Source of the DNA: UBA5272 sp964393005
GTDB taxonomy: Bacteria; Patescibacteriota; Minisyncoccia; Phycocordibacterales; UBA5272
Length of the DNA: 5,274 nucleotides
Assembly: GCA_964393005.1 (NCBI GenBank)
Contig: CAYMRR010000029.1
Coordinates: 1-5,274, forward strand
Reading direction: 5' to 3'
The notes below the pieces were generated by a model, which was not told where the DNA came from, did no database searches, and saw only the letters and a list, made by a program, of their open reading frames with translations. Below are positions 1 to 4,202 of this stretch, one piece after another. The position numbers and the translations under genes are program-made. The first letter of the stretch is position 1, and each line of letters opens with the position of its first letter.

Positions 1-68
1 ATAATGAGAAGAGTAAAATAATTGAAAAGCAAGATTATTGGGGAAAACCCGATCCATCTTTAAATTAA
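1..68 (+). CDS. C-terminal end of an upstream protein (partial)
   Basis: Only the last 21 codons and a TAA stop (66-68) are inside the window, reading from base 3; bases 1-2 finish a codon begun upstream. The other two forward frames close almost at once (TAA at 2-4 and at 19-21). The tail is hydrophilic and ends in QDYWGKPDPSLN, with one Trp and two Pro, which looks like a real flexible protein C-terminus and not random AT-rich sequence. The product cannot be named from this fragment. The terminator at 114-150 would end its transcript. Because the piece is so short, chance openness of the frame remains possible. Confidence 0.5.
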   Translation, partial: NEKSKIIEKQDYWGKPDPSLN

Positions 69-86
69 TTATTTATAATAATTAAT
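64..86. repeat. A/T-only perfect inverted repeat
   Basis: Two 10-bp arms (64-73 and 77-86, ATTAATTATT and its complement) flank a 3-base TAT centre. The left arm overlaps the stop codon of the upstream gene. No T-tract follows directly, so it does not look like an intrinsic terminator. It could be a weak 3'-end hairpin, a protein-binding palindrome, or a by-product of the strong AT bias. Confidence 0.45.
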
Positions 87-90
87 CGAA

Positions 91-112
91 CATCCTCCCA
101 GGTGCGGAGCCG
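91..112. other. GC-rich block of unknown role in AT-rich intergenic DNA
   Basis: This 22-base block has a much higher GC content than anything around it. It lies between the A/T palindrome and the terminator and belongs to no supported reading frame. A short stem is possible (CTCC at 95-98 with GGAG at 106-109, seven-base loop). It could be part of a structured 3'UTR, the remnant of a small RNA, or a dispersed repeat; I do not recognise a named RNA family. Confidence 0.3.
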
Positions 113-113
113 A

Positions 114-150
114 AATAAAAAACACTTTTTAATAAGTGTTTTTTATTTTT
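114..150 (+). terminator. Intrinsic terminator after the upstream gene
   Basis: Arms 114-127 and 134-147 are fully complementary (core AACACTT / AAGTGTT, extended by A/T pairs) around a six-base TTTAAT loop. The 3' arm merges into a U-rich tail. The A-rich 5' side and T-rich 3' side could also act on the opposite strand, but no converging gene is seen. Confidence 0.85.
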
Positions 151-168
151 AATGTCTTAATAAACTAC

Positions 169-197
169 TTGACAAATAAAACTCATTATGCTATGAT
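169..197 (+). promoter_or_regulatory. Sigma70-type promoter of the 68-residue gene
   Basis: A perfect -35 box TTGACA (169-174) is followed after 17 bp by TATGAT (192-197). A perfect TATAAT also lies at 197-202, but 22 bp from the -35 box. Transcription would start near 204, giving a leader of about 40 nt before the ATG at 243. The -35 box and most of the spacer (167-190) are repeated exactly upstream of the next gene. Confidence 0.8.
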
Positions 198-222
198 ATA
201 ATTGGTAAAATATAGCGTTAAA

Positions 223-231
223 TTCTTTAAA
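223..231 (+). promoter_or_regulatory. Leader box TTCTTTAAA, boxA-like
   Basis: This box lies 11 nt before the ATG at 243 in a leader without a Shine-Dalgarno site. The TCTTTAA core matches the core of the bacterial boxA antitermination element (CTCTTTAA). Similar boxes lie at nearly the same distance before the genes at 611 and 1419. The role (NusB/S10 binding, or a translation signal) is inferred. Confidence 0.4.
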
Positions 232-242
232 ATTATATCAAT

Positions 243-449
243 ATGAGAAAAATTGAGGATATAAGGGCTGAGCTTTATAGATTGATAAAAGAATCGATCT
301 TAGCCTCTAAAAGCCTTAGAGCAGATGCTTCCTCAAGAGAGGCAAAAGCAGAAAAAAGAATAGAAGCCATTTTGGATAAATATCCAGAACTTTTGGGCGT
401 AGCTGAAAGATTTCAGGAGAGTCTAATAAAAAAGCTATCTTTGATGTAA
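243..449 (+). CDS. Small helical protein of unknown function, 68 residues
   Basis: I do not recognise this protein. It is short, charged and probably all-helical: residues 1-23 could form one helix, and 32-47 (Ala/Glu/Lys/Arg-rich) a second, followed by a KYPEL turn and a short helix to the end. No membrane segment, signal peptide, cysteine or catalytic motif is visible. It stands alone between its own promoter (169-197) and terminator (473-505). The start has no Shine-Dalgarno site; the ATG is chosen because it fits the roughly 40-nt leader and the TTCTTTAAA box also found upstream of neighbouring genes. Paired promoter and terminator make it very likely real despite its size. A small regulator or protein-protein adaptor is possible but unproven. 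Confidence 0.7.
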   Translation: MRKIEDIRAELYRLIKESILASKSLRADASSREAKAEKRIEAILDKYPELLGVAERFQESLIKKLSLM

Positions 450-472
450 AATTGTATAACTAATTTTAGTTT

Positions 473-505
473 AAACAGAGCCAAAAGCTCTGTTTTTTAT
501 TTTAT
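473..505 (+). terminator. Intrinsic terminator of the 68-residue gene
   Basis: Nine-bp stem AAACAGAGC (473-481) / GCTCTGTTT (487-495), loop CAAAA, then a T-rich tail TTTATTTTAT. It begins about 24 nt after the stop codon at 447-449. Confidence 0.9.
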
Positions 506-539
506 CCTAAAATTTAGTTTTTAATATTTTAAAAACCAC

Positions 540-568
540 TTGACAAATAAAACTCATTATGATATTTT
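540..568 (+). promoter_or_regulatory. Promoter of the gene at 611, repeat of the first promoter
   Basis: TTGACA (540-545) is followed after 17 bp by TATTTT (563-568), a weak -10 box. Positions 538-561 are identical to 167-190. A TATGAT also occurs at 558-563, but only 12 bp from the -35 box, too close for normal use. From the -10 to the ATG is 42 nt, matching the other units. Confidence 0.6.
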
Positions 569-592
569 GAGTTTAGTGAAGTGAAATATTAA

Positions 593-600
593 TCTTTAAA
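593..600 (+). promoter_or_regulatory. Leader box TCTTTAAA, boxA-like
   Basis: The box ends 10 nt before the ATG at 611, almost the same place as in the leader of the preceding gene, and is again followed by an AATTA run. No Shine-Dalgarno site is present. Confidence 0.4.
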
Positions 601-610
601 AATTAATAAA

Positions 611-1192
611 ATGTTCAGTATTAATTTTACTTTTTTAAAAAACTTTTTCTTTCCTATAAGTAAAAAAAGGAGGGAAAAAGTCTTAGGTGAATTAGTCACT
701 CTAAGATGGAAGATGGAGGAATATTTAGAATTTTCTAAATCAATTCCGAAAAGTATTGAAAAAAGTTCTGATTTAGAGTTTAAAACTCTAATCAAAATCT
801 GCGAAACTTCTTCAGAAGTTCAAGATAGGGGAATTATTTCTAGCTTTCTTAAATACTTAGAAGCTAGAAACTGTGGTCGCTATAGTAGCGAAATAAACAA
901 TTTTTATTTACTCTTGAACCATATATCTAGAGCGGGAAGAAATTCAGACTTAAATGAGTCTGGTTTTCGAGAAGAAATTACTTCTGAATTAATTTTCCTG
1001 GGAGGTAAAAATGGAGCAGCTAGAAGAAGTCTAGCCACATGGTTTCTAATAGGAAACCACCCGGAGAAAAAAATAGTTCGTAGAGAAGCGANNNNNNNNN
1101 NNNNNNNNNNNNNNNNNNNNNNTTATAGAACTTATAAACTCTTTGCAGTCATCATCTCTATTCTCTTAATTAATTGTATTTTGATCAAATGA
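611..1192 (+). CDS. Predicted tail-anchored protein of unknown function, about 193 residues, with an assembly gap
   Basis: I do not recognise the family. The N-terminus (residues 1-16) is Phe-rich and hydrophobic, followed by a basic KKRR stretch. Residues 20-155 look helical and cytoplasmic, with a Gly/Ala/Arg-rich patch GGKNGAARRS (131-140) and a hydrophobic LATWFLIG (141-148). Codons 161-171 fall in a run of 31 Ns. After the gap, residues 176-191 form one hydrophobic helix at the extreme C-terminus, suggesting a tail anchor; the short Phe-rich N-terminus might also touch the membrane. The gap is not a multiple of three. The downstream frame used here is the one that gives a sensible membrane helix ending exactly at the terminator, so the 31-base length is probably right but not certain. 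The TGA stop (1190-1192) overlaps the first base of the terminator stem. Confidence 0.65.
   Translation: MFSINFTFLKNFFFPISKKRREKVLGELVTLRWKMEEYLEFSKSIPKSIEKSSDLEFKTLIKICETSSEVQDRGIISSFLKYLEARNCGRYSSEINNFYLLLNHISRAGRNSDLNESGFREEITSELIFLGGKNGAARRSLATWFLIGNHPEKKIVRREAXXXXXXXXXXXYRTYKLFAVIISILLINCILIK
1092..1122. other. Run of 31 unknown bases (N)
   Basis: Unresolved sequence inside the gene at 611-1192, between the basic KKIVRREA stretch and the C-terminal hydrophobic helix. About 11 residues are unknown, and the reading frame across the gap depends on the true length. Confidence 0.95.
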
Positions 1193-1226
1193 CTACCTAA
1201 TTAAGTTTGGGTAGTTTTTTATTTTT
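1192..1226 (+). terminator. Intrinsic terminator of the gene at 611
   Basis: Stem ACTACCTAA (1192-1200) with TTTGGGTAGT (1207-1215, one G-T pair), six-base loop TTAAGT, then T6-A-T5. The stem starts on the last base of the TGA stop codon, so coding and termination signals overlap. Confidence 0.88.
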
Positions 1227-1260
1227 AAAGAATTTGTTATTATTAGTAAGATTTAAGTTT

Positions 1261-1333
1261 GGGCCATTAGCTCATTTGGTAGAGCGCTCCCATGGCATGG
1301 GAGAGGTGACCAGTTCGATTCTGGTATGGTCCA
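1261..1333 (+). tRNA. tRNA-Ala, anticodon GGC
   Basis: A complete cloverleaf can be drawn. Acceptor stem: GGGCCAT (1261-1267) with ATGGTCC (1326-1332). D arm: GCTC/GAGC (1270-1285). Anticodon arm: CTCCC/GGGAG, with loop ATGGCAT (1292-1298) and anticodon GGC at 1294-1296. T arm: ACCAG/CTGGT around TTCGATT (1309-1325). The third acceptor pair is G-U, the classic alanine identity element, and the discriminator base is A1333, which also fits alanine. It reads GCC and GCU codons. CCA is not encoded: CAA follows the discriminator, so the tail must be added after transcription. No convincing private promoter is seen; TAAGAT at 1247-1252 is a possible -10 box without a good -35. Confidence 0.96.
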
Positions 1334-1334
1334 C

Positions 1335-1358
1335 AAAGTTAAACTTGTTGTTTTTTAT
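1335..1358 (+). terminator. Possible weak terminator after the tRNA
   Basis: A short bulged hairpin (ACAAAGT / ACTTGT around TAA) is followed by TTGTTTTTTAT. The stem is weak, so this is a tentative call. Confidence 0.35.
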
Positions 1359-1372
1359 ATTTATGTTATGCT
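1345..1372 (+). promoter_or_regulatory. Possible promoter of the membrane-protein gene at 1419
   Basis: TTGTTG (1345-1350) and TATGCT (1367-1372) are separated by 16 bp. Neither box is perfect, but the -10 lies 46 nt before the ATG, the same distance as in the neighbouring units. It overlaps the putative tRNA terminator tail. Confidence 0.4.
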
Positions 1373-1401
1373 TTTAAACAGTTAATAATTCTTTTACAAA
1401 C

Positions 1402-1408
1402 TCTTTAA
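1402..1408 (+). promoter_or_regulatory. Leader box CTCTTTAA, best boxA match
   Basis: With the preceding C1401 this reads CTCTTTAA, the exact core of boxA. It ends 10 nt before the ATG at 1419; no Shine-Dalgarno site is present. A related TTCTTTTA lies 10-15 nt further upstream. Confidence 0.4.
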
Positions 1409-1418
1409 TTTTTACAAA

Positions 1419-1961
1419 ATGGAGAATATTAAGCGTTTAGTGTCAGATTCACAAGTTAAGAATTACAGATTTCTTACAGTATTTTTAATACTAAGTTTGA
1501 TCTGTCTTTCTTTTGGTTGGTATTTCGGATTAGCCAATAATAGAAATATTTTCTATTATTTACTCTTTCTTGATTTAGGTTTTTTGTCGTTATTAGTTGC
1601 TTTACTTTTCTATACATTTCTAGAAGAATTTGAACAAGAGATTAAGGGTAACAATAATGATAAAAAATATTTTTTCGAAATAAAAGAGAAAGACGAAGAA
1701 ATGAAAGCAAAAGATTTTTTTAAAGATCTTTCGGGAGACGATAGTTTTACAATGATACTATTTATGATCTCCATAAGCATGCTCTTTATTTTATTTTTTA
1801 AAGGTTTTTTTATAATAAGTTTTAAGCTTTCTTTGCTAAACTTTTTCATCTTTTGGGTAATATTTATAGGATTATTAAAGTTATTTATACCTCTAATAAG
1901 ATGGAAATATCTTAAAGCTCTTAAAAAAGAAAGAAATAAAATAAGAGAAAAAGAAGCTTAA
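1419..1961 (+). CDS. Four-helix membrane protein of unknown function, 180 residues
   Basis: I do not recognise the family. Four hydrophobic helices are clear: about residues 18-38, 45-68, 110-132 and 137-160. Between helices 2 and 3 lies a strongly charged loop (69-109, rich in Glu, Asp, Lys, Asn), and the C-terminal tail (161-180) is basic. By the positive-inside rule the N-terminus, the charged loop and the tail are cytoplasmic, with only short external turns, giving two helical hairpins joined by a cytoplasmic segment. No transporter or enzyme motif is visible. The gene is monocistronic, starts at an ATG preceded by the CTCTTTAA leader box, and is followed by a structured 3' region. Charged TAA-proximal residues REKEA end the protein. 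Coding is well supported by length and the ordered helix pattern; function is unknown. Confidence 0.8.
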   Translation: MENIKRLVSDSQVKNYRFLTVFLILSLICLSFGWYFGLANNRNIFYYLLFLDLGFLSLLVALLFYTFLEEFEQEIKGNNNDKKYFFEIKEKDEEMKAKDFFKDLSGDDSFTMILFMISISMLFILFFKGFFIISFKLSLLNFFIFWVIFIGLLKLFIPLIRWKYLKALKKERNKIREKEA

Positions 1962-1979
1962 TTTGTTTTAAAAGAGAAA

Positions 1980-2025
1980 AACTTTTTATGAGACCTTGTA
2001 AAGCAAAAAAGGTAAGTAAAAAGTT
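1980..2025 (+). other. Stem-loop in the 3' region of the membrane-protein gene
   Basis: A nine-bp outer stem AACTTTTTA (1980-1988) / TAAAAAGTT (2017-2025) encloses a second stem ACCTT (1993-1997) / AAGGT (2009-2013). It lies directly before the terminator hairpin at 2027-2056, so the 3' end of the transcript would fold into two consecutive structures. It may protect the mRNA 3' end or be part of a small RNA. Confidence 0.4.
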
Positions 2026-2026
2026 G

Positions 2027-2060
2027 AAAGGGGAAAGGCTATTTAGCTACCCCTTTTTTT
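2027..2060 (+). terminator. Intrinsic terminator of the membrane-protein gene
   Basis: Outer stem AAAGGGG (2027-2033) / CCCCTTT (2050-2056) with an inner stem GGCT/AGCT (2037-2040 / 2045-2048, one G-T pair) and a T7 tail. The next promoter begins two bases after the tail. Confidence 0.85.
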
Positions 2061-2061
2061 A

Positions 2062-2090
2062 TTGACTTTATTATGATACTGTGATATAGT
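2062..2090 (+). promoter_or_regulatory. Sigma70-type promoter of the gene at 2138
   Basis: TTGACT (2062-2067), 17-bp spacer, TATAGT (2085-2090). The -10 ends 47 nt before the ATG. The -35 box abuts the T-tract of the preceding terminator, a very compact arrangement. Confidence 0.75.
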
Positions 2091-2107
2091 TAAAGTAGAA
2101 GTAATAG

Positions 2108-2117
2108 TTCTTTTAAA
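2108..2117 (+). promoter_or_regulatory. Diverged leader box TTCTTTTAAA
   Basis: It resembles the boxA-like leader boxes of the three preceding genes but has one extra T and lies 20 nt before the ATG. This is the only one of the four leaders that also has a purine-rich Shine-Dalgarno sequence. Confidence 0.3.
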
Positions 2118-2129
2118 CAATTAAAACTT

Positions 2130-2135
2130 AAGGAG
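2130..2135 (+). promoter_or_regulatory. Shine-Dalgarno AAGGAG unusually close to the ATG at 2138
   Basis: A perfect AAGGAG is separated from the ATG by only two bases (AC). The usual gap is about 5-9, so either pairing is shifted or the signal is inefficient. No other in-frame start nearby fits better. Confidence 0.5.
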
Positions 2136-2137
2136 AC

Positions 2138-2602
2138 ATGGAAAAGGAAAAAAGAAAAAAAACCAAAAGAGAAGAGGAGTTAGAAAGAGAGCTTTGGTTG
2201 ACAAATCAAAAACTAACTGTCGTTATGAGGGATACAAGTCTTTCTTCCGGAGAGATATTAGACATTGCTCTTTTCCCGGTAAAAGATAATTTAAAATCAG
2301 CTTTAAAAAGCAAACTTATGACCAATGGTACTTTAAATAAGTATCCTACCTTAAGAGATGCTAAAGAAGCTTGTAATGGTTTTAAAAAAGGTGAGGAGGG
2401 TTATGTGGAAGCTTGGGAAGCTTGGGAGTGGTATAGCTCTTTAAGAGCAGTCAATGCCCCTACTTATTCTATGGTAGTAGATGCTTTTCATCTGGCCCCA
2501 GAAAGATCTGATGCTAAAAGGTTGGCAGTCTTTCGTCTTTTAAGGATTAAAGGATTGACAATTTCTGATCTGGAAAAATTAGAAAAAAATGGAAAGATTT
2601 AA
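2138..2602 (+). CDS. Soluble charged protein of unknown function, 154 residues
   Basis: I do not recognise the family. The N-terminus (1-26) is extremely charged, Lys/Glu/Arg-rich, and probably a helix or coiled coil. Residues 35-65 look like a mixed hydrophobic helix region, 72-105 form an Ala/Glu/Trp-rich helical stretch including EAWEAWEW (91-98), and 120-154 end in further helices with a basic RLAVFRLLRIKGL segment (128-140). The last 20 residues (ISDLEKLEKNGK) could resemble a short helix-turn-helix arm, but that is a guess. There is no signal peptide, membrane helix or cysteine pair (one Cys, residue 79), so it is likely cytoplasmic. It has its own promoter, leader and terminator. The start is supported by the AAGGAG site, although the spacing is short. 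Confidence 0.75.
   Translation: MEKEKRKKTKREEELERELWLTNQKLTVVMRDTSLSSGEILDIALFPVKDNLKSALKSKLMTNGTLNKYPTLRDAKEACNGFKKGEEGYVEAWEAWEWYSSLRAVNAPTYSMVVDAFHLAPERSDAKRLAVFRLLRIKGLTISDLEKLEKNGKI
2408..2425 (+). repeat. Two tandem 9-bp copies inside the gene at 2138
   Basis: GAAGCTTGG occurs twice in a row, followed by the partial copy GAGTGG, encoding EAW-EAW-EW. It is a small in-frame duplication that keeps the helix pattern. Confidence 0.6.
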
Positions 2603-2634
2603 TCTTTATCTAACAGAGTATTAACAATTCATAT

Positions 2635-2662
2635 AAAAAGACCCTTAGTGGGTCTTTTTTTT
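2635..2662 (+). terminator. Intrinsic terminator of the gene at 2138
   Basis: Stem AAAAAGACCC (2635-2644) / GGGTCTTTTT (2650-2659), loop TTAGT, eight Ts at 2655-2662. It starts 32 nt after the stop codon. Confidence 0.9.
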
Positions 2663-2704
2663 ATGATAAAATTTAAAGATATTAAAAAGTATTGTTCATA
2701 ATTT

Positions 2705-4171
2705 ATGAAAACATCAAAATTTTGGTTTTTCTTTTTATTAGTTTTTATTTTTAGTGTTGAGACAAGTAAGGCTTTACAGATTAAAAATATTTATTTAGGA
2801 GGAGATGCGGGAGATAGATGGATAGAAGTTTATAATGATGGAGAAGATATAACAGATTTTACTACGACTAGTTATAGGATAATGGATAACAGTTCAGATT
2901 CTAAAAGAGAAATTAAAGATATGGTTGGTGAAAAAGGCTTTCCAAGTGGAGCCACTATTTTTATATATAAATCTCTTTCTCCTGCTTCTACTATTTCCAA
3001 ATCTTTACCAGAAACTGCTAATCTAGTATTTAGAAGTAATTATTCTTTAGCTAAAGAAGGAGCTTATATACAAATTACAGATAATAAATCTACTCCAAAT
3101 ATTTACACTTGTGCTAGCTATGGAAATATTCTTTGTCCAGATGGTGGTGATGTTTTAGAGCCAATAATAGGAGAAAGTAAAAGTAAAACTACAACAGAAG
3201 ATAATAAAGACTCTTCTAATAATAAAGAAAAAGACCCTAAAACAGATAATGAAGAAGAGGTTTTAGAAAATAATTTAGAAAAATATGGAGATATACAAGT
3301 CTTATTGCCAAAACAAAAAATTGCAACAGCTCTAGCAGTAAATGAATTTATAGTAAGCGCTATAGATAGTAAAAAGCAACTAATAAATTCTTTAGATTTT
3401 AATATAAGTTTTGGAGATGGAGGAGAGATAATTGGCAAGCAAGAAGTGAGTCATATATATACTTATCCTGGAGATTATATATTGATAGCAGAAGCAAAAG
3501 GTTTTACTTCTGGAGCAAAGGCTATTATGAATATAAAAGTGATAGAGCCAGATATAAAAATAGAAAAAGTAGGAGAAATTGAAGAAGAAAATTATATAGA
3601 ATTAAAAAATAATACAAATTATGATTTGTATTTATCTGGATTTTTAATAAAAGTAAATGATAGAGAATATACATTACCAAAAAACTTAATGCTTGGGAAA
3701 AACAGAGCGACTAAAATTTCCGGAGATATTTTAGGATTTAAAATGCCAAGTGAAAATGTTTCTCTTCTTTATCCAAATAGAAAAGTTTTAACTAAATTTG
3801 AAAAAGAAGCTACTAGCACATTAGAGGTAGTAGAAATATTGTTAGAAGAAAATACTTTATCAAGAGAGATATTTTTAATAGATACAACTAATATTGAAAG
3901 TTTAGCAGATTTACCTCAGATTAGCTCAAACAATCTTTTGGTAAATGTTAAAGAAGAAAATACATCTAATATTAAATTAGAAAATACAAATACAAAAGTT
4001 TCAAATTTTAATATTGTCCAAAAAGAAAGCCAGACAGTCTTAAAAAGGTTAGTTTTAGAAGAAGGAAAAACATCTCAGAAAATAGTTAAAAGTGGAGAAA
4101 ACAAAACAAAAGAGCAAAATAATTCTGTGGATATAAAGCTTATAACTTGGTTAAAAAATTTGGTATACTAA
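2705..4171 (+). CDS. Secreted lamin-tail / PKD / lamin-tail domain protein, 488 residues
   Basis: The protein starts with a clear signal peptide: Lys-containing N-region, hydrophobic core (6-18) and a likely cleavage site after SKA (residue 23). Residues about 24-145 fit a lamin-tail (LTD) beta-sandwich, with the hallmark RWIEVYNDGEDITDF near 38-52; Cys136 and Cys144 may form a disulphide. A Lys/Asp/Asn-rich linker (158-190) follows. Residues about 195-280 form a PKD domain, with ISFGDGGE (234-241) and HIYTYPGDY (250-258). A second LTD spans about 282-355 (YIELKNNTNYDLYLSGF, 297-313). The rest (360-488) is low in recognisable motifs and lacks a membrane anchor or sortase signal, so release or binding through partners is likely. 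This domain order fits CPR surface proteins; such domains mediate binding, but the ligand is unknown. No Shine-Dalgarno site precedes the ATG; it is chosen because it gives the full signal peptide. The next gene starts 31 bp downstream. Confidence 0.88.
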   Translation: MKTSKFWFFFLLVFIFSVETSKALQIKNIYLGGDAGDRWIEVYNDGEDITDFTTTSYRIMDNSSDSKREIKDMVGEKGFPSGATIFIYKSLSPASTISKSLPETANLVFRSNYSLAKEGAYIQITDNKSTPNIYTCASYGNILCPDGGDVLEPIIGESKSKTTTEDNKDSSNNKEKDPKTDNEEEVLENNLEKYGDIQVLLPKQKIATALAVNEFIVSAIDSKKQLINSLDFNISFGDGGEIIGKQEVSHIYTYPGDYILIAEAKGFTSGAKAIMNIKVIEPDIKIEKVGEIEEENYIELKNNTNYDLYLSGFLIKVNDREYTLPKNLMLGKNRATKISGDILGFKMPSENVSLLYPNRKVLTKFEKEATSTLEVVEILLEENTLSREIFLIDTTNIESLADLPQISSNNLLVNVKEENTSNIKLENTNTKVSNFNIVQKESQTVLKRLVLEEGKTSQKIVKSGENKTKEQNNSVDIKLITWLKNLVY

Positions 4172-4183
4172 ATATAGTAAATG

Positions 4184-4190
4184 AAAGAGG
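4184..4190 (+). promoter_or_regulatory. Shine-Dalgarno-like AAAGAGG before the gene at 4203
   Basis: A purine-rich site lies 12 nt before the ATG, rather far but plausible. No promoter or terminator is seen in the 31-bp gap, so the gene is probably co-transcribed with the one before it. Confidence 0.4.
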
Positions 4191-4202
4191 TTTTACTGTA
4201 TT

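Noticed and set aside
589..795. Minus-strand open frame of 68 codons
   Set aside because: Lies opposite the gene at 611, which has a promoter, leader and terminator; its Phe/Leu/Lys-rich content is a reflection of AT-rich coding on the other strand.
1190..1204. Alternative genetic code with TGA as glycine (Absconditabacteria/Gracilibacteria)
   Set aside because: None of the genes, more than 1,400 codons in all, contains an internal TGA, which would be frequent in such genomes. TGA as stop fits better.
1261..1333. Integration site of a mobile element at the tRNA gene
   Set aside because: No second copy of the tRNA 3' end is present in the window, and no integrase gene is seen.
1610..1849. 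Minus-strand open frame of 79 codons
   Set aside because: Opposite the four-helix membrane protein; no promoter or ribosome site, low-complexity Ser/Lys/Ile composition.
2037..2056. PreQ1-type riboswitch from the AGCTACCCC stretch
   Set aside because: Only a short resemblance; the required pseudoknot A-rich tail is replaced by a T-tract, and the position after a stop codon fits a terminator.
1988..2065. 25-codon open frame starting MRPCKAKKVSKK, in the 3' region of the membrane-protein gene
   Set aside because: No good ribosome site; it runs through both hairpins and ends inside the next promoter's -35 box. The terminator explanation is stronger. Its start vaguely recalls DUF134 N-termini, but the match is too short to use.
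2662..2667. TATGAT as a -10 box for the lamin-tail/PKD gene
   Set aside because: It overlaps the terminator T-tract and has no -35 box 16-18 bp upstream (the position falls in the terminator stem). A promoter must exist somewhere here, but the sequence does not identify it.
3118..3438. Minus-strand open frame of 106 codons
   Set aside because: Opposite the linker and PKD domain of the lamin-tail protein; Ser/Leu runs mirror the Lys/Glu/Asn-rich linker.
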